Of a DNA stretch of 64,000 nucleotides, positions 40,799 through 52,687 are shown one piece after another. This DNA is from Apophysomyces variabilis (lineage: Eukaryota; Mucoromycota; Mucoromycetes; Mucorales; Mucoraceae), in assembly GCA_002749535.1 (NCBI GenBank), contig MZZL01000380.1, positions 248,001 to 312,000 of the forward strand, given 5' to 3'. Position numbers and translations under genes: made by a program. Positions within the stretch are counted from its first letter, which is position 1; every line of letters starts with the position of its first letter. The notes beneath the pieces were generated by a model. The model saw only the letters and a list, made by a program, of their open reading frames with translations. It made no database searches and was not told where the DNA came from.

Positions 40799-42579
40799 AT
40801 GCGAGCAAGTGTTTTTCGTGACAGAAAGGAAAAAGACATTGATGGAATTGACAGTTACTATAGCTAATCAGCAAAGCTATTGAGAAAGACAAAACAGGCT
40901 ATGTGACGCTGTATCCGGAAGAACTAGAAGATATGTGGCATGTGTACAATTTGATCGGTAAAGAGGATAAGATCAAGGCCACTACCATTCGGTACGAACA
41001 AAAGAACCAGAAGATAGTACTCGTCGCTCATGCTTCAACTTATTGGGATTCCCTTTTTTGCTTTTTAATCCAGACGTTTACAGTCAGAAAGCTCGACGGG
41101 ATCCTCTACCAGTCAACGCATTCGACTGGTCCTGACCATTACGGTTGAAAGTGTGGATTTCGATCCCCATGTCGGTCTTTTGCGTATTAACGGCCGTGTT
41201 GCTAGCGAAAGTCAGCATGTCAAGGCAAGTTGAACTCATTTCGCTTTTCAGTGAAGAAGTAACGGATGTCTCCTCGATTTAGATGGGCAGTTACCACACG
41301 ATCGATTTGGAGCTCAATCGAAATTTTACCCTTTACAAGCCTGAATGGGATACAATAGCATTGGAGCGTGTGGATGATGCTTGCGATATTACAAAACAGG
41401 CGGATCTAGCAGCTATTGTTTGTCAAGAAGGTTTGCATCGAGATATCATTGTTCGGCAAATCGCTGGGATACTGATCAACAATAAACAAACAATTCCCCC
41501 CCAAAAAAAAAACGAAACAGGTCTTGCAAACCTTTGCTTCCTTACACAGCATATGACGATTGTCAAACAACGAATAGAACTACCTATCCCAAGAAAAAGA
41601 AAGGGATCCATCGCAAATTATGAAAAGGTTGGTTTGGCAAATCCGGGAGTGGGTGCGTCCAACTTACTTATCTACACTGGATACTTCGGACGAAAAAAAA
41701 ATAGGGTTTAGAGAGATTTTATGAGCAGATTTATCAAGCTATTCTTCGGCACGTCCATTTCGATATTGTGAAGGCCATCATTATTGCCAGTCCTGGTTTT
41801 GTCAAAGTAGGTGATCGGTATAAAGATGAATGGTTTGCTCATTTACACCATTTAAAGGATAAACTTTATGAATATATTTTTTATCAAGCAGTGGTAATGA
41901 AGCGCAGTTGCTGCGTGAAAGAAAAGCCAGGATGTATAGGAAAGAGGTTATTAAATATCAATACACATTATTAGAAAACGGACAACAAAGTATTAATGGA
42001 GAACAAGTCGAAATTTGTTCTCATTCATTGTTCTAGCGGACACAAGCATTCGCTAAACGAGGTGATGCAGGACCCTTCTATACAGAACAAATTGGCGGAT
42101 ACAAAGGCAGCGCGAGAGGTGCAAGCCTTGGAGAAATTCTATGAAATGCTGAATAATGATCCTGATCGGGCGTTCTATGGTTTCAATCATGTTTCTAAAG
42201 CCAATGAACGGGGAGCTATTGCCACACTGCTCGTCACCGATGAACTATTCAGGTAAAATGATAGGCGAAAAGAACAACAAAACGGTGTAGCGTTCTTTTC
42301 GTTTCTGACATGATTATGACAGATCGGCGGACATTGCTACTCGTCGAAAATATGTGGAATTGGTCGAACAAGTCCGTGCAATGAATGGCACAGTCTTTGT
42401 TTTCTCAAGTTTGCATGTCTCGGGAGAACGTGAGTTAACCAAAGGAGAAAATTTGAAAAGACTGTTACTCAATACACCGTTTGTGTATAGAATTAAATCA
42501 ACTCTCGGGTGTAGCTGCTACACTGAATTTCCCATTACCGGACATCGAGTTGGAAGAAGAGGAAGAGGAGGAGGAGTAA
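40799..42579 (+). CDS. DOM34: Dom34/Pelota ribosome-rescue factor
   Basis: Ten exons: 40799..40808, 40877..40991, 41074..41224, 41283..41430, 41521..41627, 41705..41806, 41858..41893, 41975..42252, 42323..42429, 42491..42579; 380 aa against 385 for human Pelota. Blocks are [89 protein letters not shown] and [10 protein letters not shown]. The tail is a run of glutamates. The 10-base first exon is inferred; it makes the N-terminus about three residues shorter than usual, so the start is less certain. Intron 3 (41225-41282) has a GC donor (AAG/GCAAGT). With Hbs1 the protein splits ribosomes stalled on mRNA in no-go and non-stop decay. Confidence 0.93.
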
Positions 42580-42675
42580 CAAAAAGAAAAAGGGGAATGA
42601 ACCATGATAGATATTTACAAAAAAGAAAACAAAAGGAGAATCAAGTCTGTCTATACAAAATTAGAATATAAAGGG

Positions 42676-43525
42676 TTATTTGCTAGCTTTACTGTTGTTA
42701 TTTGCGTTGTTCTCGCTGTTTTTCAGTACATCTTCGCCGAACAGAGCTGCTGCTGCTTGAGCTACAACCGCTTGTGCCGCAGCCTGGGCGGCCGCGTAGT
42801 TCATGGCCAGGATGGCATCAATGGCTGCGAGGATGTCGGCCTCCCACCAACCCATTTCATAATCCACCAGGCCAAACCTTTCCAATTTATCTGCCCATGC
42901 TACGACCATTTCACGTAGTCCATACAGATGCTGGTCTGTCAATCGTTCGGCTTCGGAGCTAGGTTCCTGTCGTTGTGCGAGTGCATAAAGCCAGCAATTA
43001 TTGAGACCTGCCCAGAATTGCTCACGGTCTATTGCATTATAAGGATGATCGTCCGAAGTAAGGCCTACAGTGGTTTACAAACCAATTAAAAAAAAAGAAA
43101 AAAGAAAGAAATAGAGGTAAGTAAGTGCCTTTTCTTTCAAAGCTCTATGCTGCATCTTTTTCTTTTTTCTTTTTTTTCATCGCTAGCTAACCTAATTGTT
43201 CGCAGTGGTCGACAACGGCGCTGGTGGCCTTGCTCAAGGTTTGGAATCCACTCACCATGTTCCTTTGCTCGACATGGTCTAGTGTTTTCTTTAGTTGTTT
43301 CTGTATTTCTTCAAAGTTTGTAGTATTGGAGCTCAAGCTCTCGACTGTATTTTCGGTTTTGATGGAGACCGATGTACTACTTGGTATTGATCCTGGTGTG
43401 GATTCTTCTGCTTTCACGGCGACGAGGGAAGTCGCGGATGCCGTGGCTGAATCCGAGGTGTCATTTTCGACAGGGGGTGGTGTGTGTTTATCGACTTGCT
43501 TCTGTGTCTCGACAGGCGATTCCAT
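42676..43525 (-). CDS. Hypothetical protein with helical C-terminal domain
   Basis: Exons complement(43192..43525, 42676..43064) give 240 aa. Residues 1-85 are Ser/Thr-rich and disordered (MESPVETQKQVDKH at the start). Residues ~85-125 look like a coiled coil (EEIQKQLKKTLDHVEQRNM). Residues ~125-205 form a compact, probably conserved helical region: DREQFWAGLNNCWLYALAQ, EMVVAWADKLERFGLVDYEMGWWE (read by its ends), AAIDAILAM. An alanine-rich stretch AAAQAAAQAVVAQAAAAL and an Asn/Lys tail follow. I do not recognise the family. The start follows a 5' region with C/A-rich tracts; longer upstream frames lack an ATG in good context. Confidence 0.75.
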
Positions 43526-44117
43526 AAAGAGGTTCAGGGAAAAAAACTTTGCCCCAGGGCGCACCCACCCACCCACACCCACACACCGCAAAAAGTCCCG
43601 GCCACTGGGAATTTTTTTTTGGCTTGCTTCCAAAAGGAAAAAAATGCAGGGTGCGATGGCTTGGGCGGCTCATCTTCTTTTGGGCAGAAGGTGAACTACA
43701 TTGACCTTCAATATCCCATAGAATAAGCAAATGTTATCTTTCGTTTTTACAATGAAAGAAATGAAGACAGTGTATTCCAAAGGTTTGCCTTGAAAGAAAA
43801 AGTTGGTCCAACGTCTCTCTGTTCGGATATAGCTCTCATAGGGCATTTTCAACCGTGAAATGATCTCTATTGCCTCTATAAGATGAACATTTTATCGGCT
43901 AATAAACCAGCATTCTATACAATAAATGATTAGATACATATTATTTGATTCATTGTTTTGGCCTACTGAATACCGTAACTTCAGGCATTCGATACTTTGT
44001 GGCCATATTCGCTTTCTTTTCTATCGCTCGACGTCATTTGTCATCGGAGGTTGAAAAATCGAGCTTTTAGCTGACAGTCATTCAACTTTCCACAGCTCCA
44101 GCTGCATTCCATAATCC
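43526..44117. other. Divergent promoter region, hypothetical protein and RDS3
   Basis: Contains a C-rich repeat of CACCCA type near 43560-43590, which on the minus strand is GGGTG-rich and lies in the leader of the left gene. A short frame at 43670-43852 is not supported. No gene is seen. Confidence 0.5.
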
Positions 44118-44732
44118 ATGGCCAAGCATCATCCCGATTTGATCTTCTGCCGTAAGCAACCCGGCATTGCAATTGGACGTCTTTGCGATAAATGTGACGG
44201 CAGATGCGTCATTTGCGACAGGTGCGTGTGTAAATCACAAAAAAGAAACACTGTGTCCCTCCCTTTCTCTCTCTCTCTCTCCATACGAAGACACTCACTC
44301 GTGTTTGCAATCTTTGCTTAATTTCTTTTCTAGTTATGTCCGTCCAGCCACATTAGTTCGTATATGCGATGAATGCAATTTCGGTAAGAAAAAAGAAAGC
44401 AAGGAAAGAGAAAAAGAGCGTCCAAACTAATCAGGAACCCGATGATTATGGCATTCAGGATCGTTTCAGGGTCGTTGTGTCGTTTGCGGTGGCCCGGGTG
44501 TATCGGACGCTTACTATTGTGTGGGATGTACCAGGCTGGAAAAAGATAGAGAAGGGTGTCCAAAGATTATTAATCTGGGATCATCAAAAACAGGTAAGAA
44601 GAAAGTCGATTTTCGTTCTCATATCTGCTCTTTTTCGCCCATGGCTAACTGCTTTGTTTTCTGTTCTTTTTTTTTTTGCAACACGTAGATCTGTTCTATG
44701 AGCGGAAAAAGTTCGGGTTTAGGAAAAGATGA
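44118..44732 (+). CDS. RDS3: Splicing factor Rds3/PHF5A (SF3b subunit)
   Basis: Exons 44118..44221, 44334..44383, 44459..44593, 44689..44732 give exactly 110 aa, the length of human PHF5A. The sequence is nearly invariant: [72 protein letters not shown]. The CxxC pairs of its knotted zinc fold are all present. The protein bridges SF3B1 and the branch-point adenosine in the U2 snRNP and in the U11/U12 di-snRNP. All introns are canonical GT-AG. Confidence 0.97.
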
Positions 44733-45523
44733 CACCTCCCGATGGTATGCATGTACTTTTTCTCTATTTTGTGTTTCCTTTTTCATTCCATTGCCCACTT
44801 TCCTTATTGTCTCATTTTCCCATGTCATATGCCAAATTCGTGATGCTGTTTGTGGGGGGGAGGGAAAACGTAAGACATTTGTCTTTACCAATTTTTTTTA
44901 AAATCCAAAGAAAGATATTGTACAGTTCAATTCAGAAAATTAAATCAATGATGGCAGAGGTTATAAAGGCTCTATGCTGAATATAGTTGAACACAAGCCT
45001 TATTAACAAAGGCTTATCCTTCTCTTTTCTCAATGAGTGCTTGCTAATGCATAAAATAAAGTTAGAGTATCTGTTTTACGAGAGGAAAGAGTATGTAAAG
45101 AGGGGTAATTTGTGCTTTGGAGTACGCGTATATTTTAAGAGTACTACGTAGTGTTGCAGCAGTGTTTTTGTTTCCTTTTGTGTTCAATGTCGCGAAGTAA
45201 ACGGATCTGTGGCTTTTACGGATGTACATGACCATAAGGTTATTTGTCAAGATCAAATTCATGTTTGTTCCGAGTGTGTGTAAAAGATGTACATCTGTTG
45301 TGTATTTGTTTTCCTTTTTTACTTTATTGCTTGTATCATATGCGCTATGACTGAAACGTAGCAGATGGATCGTGTACTAAAAGTAGAATAGTATGTGTTT
45401 TACATGCATGGATGGATATGCGAAACTGAGAAAAGAAGCTTATTTACAGGTTAGATATGGAAGGTGGGCTGAGAGAGAGAGAGAGAGAAAGGGAAGAAGA
45501 GGGAAAAATAACGTTAAGGTCAT
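44733..45523. other. Convergent 3' regions of RDS3 and the PDK-like gene
   Basis: AT-rich, with a GA repeat at about 45470-45490. Frames are short and unsupported. No gene is seen. Confidence 0.55.
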
Positions 45524-47126
45524 CTAAGCATGACTGACAGCAGCGGTCAGTGATACCGAGTGATCTTGCTTGAGGGGCTGGTAAACCGGATATTGGGAAT
45601 CGGAAATAGCATTAAGAAACGTGTCCAGCTGGACTGTGGCTGCATCAAGGGTGAGTGTGCCAGAGTTGGCTGCTGCAGCTGCGGCGGCTGAGATTCTTCT
45701 TTGATGACGAAGAAGACTGTGCGCGGACGATGCGAGGGAGCGTGTTGGGTAGCGTTCCACCAGAGTGGGATCGCGCTCTAAAGCCAGATAGATGGTGGTA
45801 CCAAGGCCATCGGTCGAGACGCAATCGAGATGACCACCCCAGTGCGAGGCCAGTTGTTTGGCTGTACGCCAACCTTCAAGACATTCCCATTCTAGGTTGT
45901 CAGGATCGTCATCGACACGAATCGTTTTTGAACGTGTGCGGCTGAGGACGCCCGATGCAGAGGGCATGCCCATTGGGTCACGAGGTACATTGGGCATCAT
46001 ATCACGCGGTGAAAGCGGCGCCGGACTTTCCAGCCGGAAGCCAATGCTTGTTGCCCCACCAAAGACCTGGAGATTCAAAGCTTGATGCTTATCAAAAGCA
46101 CTACTAAGTTGGCGTTGAAACCAGCTCTGTTGACGTTGCGTCTCCTCGTTCCGAATGATTTGAGCACGGAGGGCTAGCACCATGGATTCGTAAAGGATTC
46201 GGTGCAAAATGCCGGGCGCATAAATAATGCCCAGATCCTTGATATTTTTTTGATGGTACACGGCTATTTCGGGCACTGGCCCCAGCCCTGCGCAAGCGTC
46301 GCGAGCATCTTTAGCAGCCACTTCCGCGATTTCAACAGGGCATATCGATTGTACCCTTTGATGGATATCATCCGAAGACCAAGAAAGATATTGTCCTAAA
46401 TAGCACTATATTAGCATTTTTTGAAATATGCCAAGAGAACGTCTCCTTCTTGTCGTGAGCGAGACAAATAGATGACAGAGGAAGGAGAGCGCTTAGCTTT
46501 TCTTCTTACCAGCTAATACATGAATGCCGATGCCGATATTATTGATGCTTTCCATCAGTGAAACAGAGGAAGGTGTAGGGGTTGCTAAAAGTGCATATCG
46601 AAGACGGACAAGACTTGCAGCTTGGCGATGTCGCAGACGGCGGAGCACGTCACTGAATGCTCTTTGAGAGGTTGCACGTAAGGAAGGGTGCAATAGAGTG
46701 CAGATATCGTGCAGATATTGATGAGCTACATGGCGAATAATAGGTGTTTGAAGTGATTCAGGTGTCAGGGTGGATAATAATCGCAGAAGATGCGTGCATC
46801 GCACAGGTAATTCGGAACATAGAAAAGAAGGTGTTGCTGCTACAGGTAGTTGTGTAGTCCCACTGTGTAAACTAGAAGGATGAAATTTAGCACTTATTCT
46901 ACTTTTTATTCCATCCAGGGGAAAATCATTGAAATGAGAAATTCTACCTTGGTGCATGTGAAAGATGAGACAACTAAATAAGAAAAGATGTCAATAGGAT
47001 AGTGAGCGAACGTTTGTCAATGAATAAACGCTATCTGCCAATTACCGAAATGCGTGTTTCTTTTGATGCCCACAAGTTAGCAAGGATGCGACGTGGAAGT
47101 GCATTAAGGATTTGCGACTGGAGCAT
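45524..47126 (-). CDS. Divergent mitochondrial PDK/BCKDK-like protein, probable pseudokinase
   Basis: Exons complement(47046..47126, 46948..46973, 46510..46871, 45524..46395) give 446 aa. The first exon encodes MLQSQILNALPRRILANLW, a typical mitochondrial presequence, and was found by phase. The helical part has SLMESINNIGIGIHVLAGQYL and VAAKDARDACAGLGPVPEI, as in pyruvate dehydrogenase kinases. The ATPase part keeps LGIIYAPGILHRILYES and the late WRTAKQLASHWGGHL, STDGLGTTIYLAL. The N box, normally ELxKNAxRA, reads ESMVLALRA, so the Mg-binding Asn is absent. The DxGxG box region reads RLESPAPLSPRD, without Asp or Gly. It is therefore probably inactive or regulatory. Confidence 0.8.
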
Positions 47127-48597
47127 CTTATCTTCTATACTACAACTGAGACAAAGGGAAGAAATGGAATCGAGTAGAGAAAGAGAGAGCAAGAGAGACA
47201 GGGAAAGAAAAAAGGAAGGAAAGAGGAAGAGAAAAGGTTAGCCAATGCGAGCTTCCCTTTTATCTTTCTTTCTGTGTATGTCCATCTCTCTTACGATGTT
47301 AAGATTTTCTTTTGATTCCATTTATTCGCCCCTTGCATTGCTACACCATGTCCCCCCAAAAAATAAGGTAAGTATAGCCCATATCACTAATCAATGATGA
47401 AATCACAAGTGGGCCAGGAAAAATAAACCGATCCGTGTCACTCTTTCTCTACGCGGGTTCAGTAAACATTGTTGCCCTTAAACTTCTCCTTAAGCCGTTA
47501 CACATTGTCATGAGGGACAGAACGACACATACCATAACCGTACTCACAATAGAACAAGTTCTCACGCACCGTCACTACTCTTATTTTGCCCTATGTATTT
47601 TCCAGAAAGACCCGTTGCCTATAAGAAGCAAGAACGGAGATCATTTTCCTTTCGTCTCGTCTTTGTTGTGTTCCCCCCGGCCTAAATAACGTTAATTGCC
47701 GAAACGAACATGGTTCCACACTAAACATGCAGATGGCGTCTGTCAGTACCATGGCAAAATGCATCCGGGCGTTCACCATGGTTCCAAAGGTTACATCATA
47801 AACAGATCACGTAGGCCATAGGCCTAAACGCCATCGCCTACCACTGCTTTTCTTTGCCATGAACTTCCACAGTATGTATTGCATCACCTGCTATCGGCAC
47901 AACCAATTTGGGTAAGACTATGGCTTCCGTATACTGATTCTTTTTTTTTTCTTCTGCATCGTTATCTGCAAAAGTTGTAGCTATTGTTGCTAAGTATTAC
48001 GAGGGCACGGAACCTGTTGGCGATCAAAAAAGAAAATAATAATAAATTTTTTTTCATAATGTCCTCTAATGGTTAAATGACTTGCAATGGTAATGGCTAA
48101 ACGGTCGCCGTAATTTTTGCATCACCATCGATAAAGTTAAATTTTGTGTGTACCAGGGAAAAAAAGCGCTCACAAATACCTCTTAAAAGTTTAGGATACC
48201 CATATAAGATTACAGAACTTCCCTTATATCTTTATCCGTTTTCAACTTGATAAAAATAATGCAACTGTCCTTTGTTACCCTTTGATCAAATCGGATAAAG
48301 GCGGAATTGTTACATCTTTGACAGTTGTGTTCTTTTCCAAAATCCAATGGGTAAATCATGGTAACTACAATCCAACATCATATAAAAAAATGTAAACCTG
48401 TTGGCAAAATTTGTTAGGTATGCGAGACACGGTAAAACGAAAGAGAAAAGCATTAAAACGGGCAAACTATCAATGTGTGGTTTGTGGACGTGGGTTTGGG
48501 TTGGGTTTGGGTGCAAGAGTATACGTGTGCGGAATGCTGAGCTGGTTAAGGGTAGTACATAAAAGGAAAACGGGAAAAGAAAAGAAAAAAAAAGGAG
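47127..48597. other. PDK-like promoter and bZIP 3' region
   Basis: A GA-rich run at about 47155-47235 lies just upstream of the PDK-like start. The remainder is AT-rich. Short frames at 47591-47779 and 48310-48516 are unsupported. No gene is seen. Confidence 0.5.
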
Positions 48598-50115
48598 TTA
48601 AAATCTTAAAACGCTGGTTGAGCCATTTCCCCCTGCTACCATGCCGTGTTGTGCTTGGTGGACTGGTGGTGGCATGCCGACCATGGTGTTGTGATGGAAC
48701 TGATGTGAAGATGATGAGGATGGTGATGAAGTGGGGATGGTAGGGGCAGCTGTATTGCTCACAGAATTTGTCATTGGGCTACTTGTCATGACGCCACCAG
48801 ATGTAGTGGCAAATGCTTGGGGATACATAGCCTGTCCGAGATTATTCACAGGTGCAACCGGACCAGGTGCCACGGGCCGCATTGTCATTGGGGCAATGGG
48901 CTTTTGGATTGTGGCAGGATGAAATCCATTGGCTTGAGCAATAGGACAGTCCTTATGCGCCATAAGCAGTGTTTTCAGATTGACGATCTCCTCCCTTAAT
49001 GCTTCAGCCTGCATTTGCAATCGTTCGTTGTCATTCGTCAAAAATTCAACCTTGGATTGAAGATTATTCAGCCACTGCTTCTTCCGCTGTCGGCACTTGA
49101 GAGCAGCTACACAAAGCATTTTGTGCCAAGGTCACTAAAACTTTCTTTTGATTTCTTAAAGCAAAAAGAAAAGTGCTTTTCTCTCACCTATTCGATTTCT
49201 TTCCAAAAAGTTTTTTCTCTTCTCGTCGTCTTCAGGAGCCTTGTCCTTAGTGGTCTTTTTCTTTTTATTGCTAATACTACTTTCTTTCGCATCTTCGTCA
49301 TAAGTGGATTTTCGTGACGTGCTTCGCCGATTAACTGCATTACTTTCTTCTGACGCTAATTTCGAAGGTGATTGTTGCCGTTGATTCACCTGCATATAAA
49401 TGTCGGGATTCTGTTGCTCGATTTCCGCCTTCACTGTTGTTTGATGTGGGACAAAAACGTTGGGTGCATTATACTGGACTGTTGATGCATCTAACAAGAT
49501 CTTTGTTGTTTAGCGTTTTGCGACGTTTCACATTATATTTTTGCCCTTTTTTTGTTTCCTTACCAGAAGTCGATTTTAACGGTGGTTGATTTACCAAGGA
49601 ACTATTGATAGTCTGTTGTGCAATTTTGGCATTGACAAAACCGTATTTATGAAATTCTTCCGGATTGGCTGGCCCTTGTAACATCGAAGGTGAAAGTGGA
49701 CCAGCCCGAAGGGAATCCCATGTGAACTGACTCTCGACGTCCTTTGGAAGGATACCTGTTCCGATGAGAGGTATAGCAGGACTCGTGATTGATGCAACCG
49801 GCGGCAAGATCGGCTTATTGGTGGTCTCAGATGGACTATTTCGCTTTTCTTTTGCATCATTCGCACTTGCGGCCGTAGCCCCAGAGAAGCTTTCTTCAAA
49901 AGGATTTGGTTCTTGTTCCAGTTTCGAACTCGAGTTTAATGGCAGTACGGCCATAGGTGGACTGTTGGAAATCCGTGAATGAAATGGTGCAGGCTGTGCC
50001 ACTGCAAAAAGAGGAGTGAGTTTGAGTTCGTTTCTTTGCAAGATATATGTAAGGGGCGTGAAGCCATACCATGCGGGGAGACGCTGGGACTTGGCTCAAG
50101 TTCGGCTTCGGTCAT
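48598..50115 (-). CDS. ATF1: ATF/CREB bZIP transcription factor (Atf1/Sko1 type)
   Basis: Exons complement(50070..50115, 49564..50001, 49188..49490, 48598..49106) give 431 aa. The N-terminal part matches the Aft1 osmotic-stress (OSM) region: NPFEESF, LPPVASITSP, and SQFTWDSLRAGPLSPSMLQGP (given in part). The bZIP lies at ~260-330: EKRKNFLERNRIAALKCRQR KKQWL as the basic region, split by an intron, followed by a zipper FLTNDNERLQMQAEALREEI and HKDCPIA at its end. The C-terminal ~110 residues are Pro/Ser/Thr-rich. Atf1-type factors are phosphorylated by Hog1/Sty1-type MAP kinases and bind CRE sites in stress genes. Confidence 0.93.
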
Positions 50116-52200
50116 GTTTCTCGATAGATGATCGATTTATTATCCAGGTGACACTTTAGATAAGTAAGAATTGGGATGGAAGGGACCAAGTATCGGATAT
50201 ATCGCTGCGTAGTATATCTGCGACAAAAACGGTACCTCAGTCCACTTATCCAGTTTCGTTTTTTCTTTCTGTTTCTTTGCACTCTCACTGTCTAAGTTAT
50301 CACTTACACAAATTGGTAGTTCCTCTCAACGAAGGACAGCCCTATACAGGAATTAGTTACAACGTGCCAGTGTCATTCATGGTCATTTTACCTCGAACAA
50401 TTAAGCGATTGAGCACTTTTGTGAAAAGAAAGGAAAAGAAAGCAAACGGAGCCTGAAAACGATTACGTAGGAGACTACATATTTGGCAACCACCGGGAAA
50501 ATTTTCGTACTTTCGATCCCCGAAAAACAGTCTTGATGCCAGCCAATTGCCCAGCTGTTGATCGAAAAGATGAAGCAAAAGGAGTCCATCGAAAACACAC
50601 AGGAACACAGTCAATGCTCATTTATAGCGATATTATGCATTCCACCAATTTCAGCTATTATAAAAGGATACCATTCCAGACATGTGGTAGATCGGCGATC
50701 CAAATACGTAGCCAGTTTATGAGATACAAGCTGTCAAAAAGTTATTATCAACGGATAAAAATGTTTTATTAAAGGGCATGCACAATGTTCACTTAAGGAA
50801 GGCTCAACTAGGTGTTTTATCTCTTGAGACATTCTTCACAATGCTTATAACTTTCCGAAAAGAGTTTGCCAATGCGTTTGTTTCGATCTAGTACTACCCC
50901 ACAGAGTTGGGGTTAAGAATAAACAATAGGTCGATGCCCTTTATCTCTGAAAGATCACTGCCCCTTTAGGACCTAAACAATTTCCTATAAACTAAACTTA
51001 TGTATGCAGTAATATTTCTTCTAAGCTTTTTGATTTCTAGCAGATCGGGCTGGCATCGGATATCCATAAATAAAAGGATCCTGCATTTTTTTTTCTTTTT
51101 GATCAATGCTCTCTGTGCCAGTAAATGATGTAATAAACATCCTAAGAAGGCAATAGTTCTTAAATAGGAAATGTCTAACGGCGAATACAGGGTAAATTAT
51201 GGATGGATGACCTTTCTCTTGCAGCATTTTTACAGCAGGCTTATCCTATGACGGGGTATAATAAGATAGGGTTCCGCTATAACAAGGGACACTGTACTGA
51301 ATAGCACTTATCGGCATGACTGTCAGACATGCACACTATCATGACTTCGTTATCGTGGTCAGAATGAGTGCATAAGTAAGCACTCCTTTCCATAGCAAAA
51401 CCTCTTAAAGTTTAAGCCTTCCCGTATGGTTCAGATCTGATAACTAGCTTAGGTATCTTTTCTCCCGCTCCCTGAATCCCCGTTAACTCAGTTCGCAGCT
51501 TCTCCTTCCTATAACCTAAGTCTCCTCACTAGCTGCCGCAGCCCTCCCCCTCCCCTCAGATCTCTCTTTTTCGTTCCCAGCTAACCCAGGCGGCTGGGTA
51601 CACCCTTAGATTGTAAGTTTTGACAACCGAAATCTTATTCATTTATAGTTCTCAGACGCCATCAGATATCATATCACTATTAGGATGTGATTTTTACCAA
51701 CAGCCAATGTGTCTGTATGTCCTGTTTTTCGGACTGATTTTTCCGCACATCTTGTACACAAAAAAAAAGTCAATTCACAGGGATTTGTTTTCTAGAACGA
51801 TCCTATTCTATTCCAAACTGATTTAGCCTTCAATTCTACCATGAAAATGACTATCTTTGCCTCCACTGGTTACAAACCACATAGTTTTTCTTTCCTAAAA
51901 GTCAGCTAAAATTGCCATCACCTCATTTGCTTGGTCCTTTTTTCCTTACATTTCGCTACACAATTGGAAGACGGTGTTTTACAGGAAAATCAAACTAGGC
52001 GCTAGATAAGAATTGGACCTCTTTTGCAGGTTTTGGAAACGGCAATATTGGCAATTTTACGGGATAAAGCAACAGAAAATAGACTATTTTACTTCAGCTT
52101 AGCAAGCCGATCCACAAATCAGTTATGCTGAGCAATTTTTATAGAAACAGACCAGTCCTTGTGTCTGAGGATGGCGGTTTAATAATGTACAGACGAATGT
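50116..52200. other. Gene-poor AT-rich region
   Basis: Bases 50116-50330 should be the bZIP promoter. Minus-strand frames at 50357-50614 overlap in two phases; one would splice through GTAAAA (near 50393) to TATAG (near 50342) to a short tail, LSFVERNYQFV. No start exon or family could be found. A CT-rich run at 51460-51600 precedes nothing recognisable. I call no gene. Confidence 0.4.
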
Positions 52201-52687
52201 TTAACGGCTTGTTGATAAGCATCTTTGCGTTTCCTTAGAATAAAAGCCACCTTTTTGTTTTATTGACATCTGTGAATGACACTGAAGGTTGACTTGATCT
52301 TTCCGACTGCCGAAACTAGGATCATAAACACAGTAGCCGCCCGCTAAGTTCATTGTGTTGGTAATGACACAGCAACTGAAATATACGAGGTTTGAAGCCA
52401 AAAGGTGGTTATCTATGATGCTGTTGACTAGAAGGGTACGTATCAAAATCATACGTCTAAAATGGTAATAGATGGTATTGGTTTCTAATAACTTATGCAA
52501 GGAAGGAAGCTGAATCGGTACACCTTTGTCCATGTAAAAATGGGGTTAGCGCTCCTCTATTATTGTTGAACGAAAGAAAAATATCCCAAAACAAACAGAA
52601 ACAGAAGCCAGCTAGTCCAATGACCAGGAGCACAAGTCGAAGTACAAGATTGGTATCATAGAATAAGCAAAAATTGAAGGATCCCAT
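52201..52687 (-). CDS. Putative small membrane protein, two exons
   Basis: Exons complement(52524..52687, 52201..52456) give 139 aa. The 67-base intron has a GTGTAC donor and a TTTTAG acceptor and closes the frame exactly, which is the main support. The start MGSFNFCLFYDTN leads into a hydrophobic helix LVLRLVLLVIGLAGFCFCLF. A second moderately hydrophobic stretch around NLVYFSCCVITNTMNLAGGYC is rich in cysteine. The tail is polar. No family is recognised. It lies alone in 4 kb of gene-poor DNA, so a chance or decaying frame remains possible. Confidence 0.45.

Noticed and set aside
33641..50115. SSK2-type kinase and ATF1-type factor as a stress-signalling gene cluster
   Set aside because: They are separated by five unrelated genes on both strands; proximity is probably chance.
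50357..50614. Two overlapping minus-strand frames with a possible 52-base intron
   Set aside because: No start exon and no recognisable product; both phases look equally gene-like, so neither is credible.
50664..50673. Second GTATCCTTTT-like U12 donor (minus strand, about 50664-50673)
   Set aside because: No TCCTTAAC branch and no exon to join; one or two chance matches are expected in 128 kb of strand.
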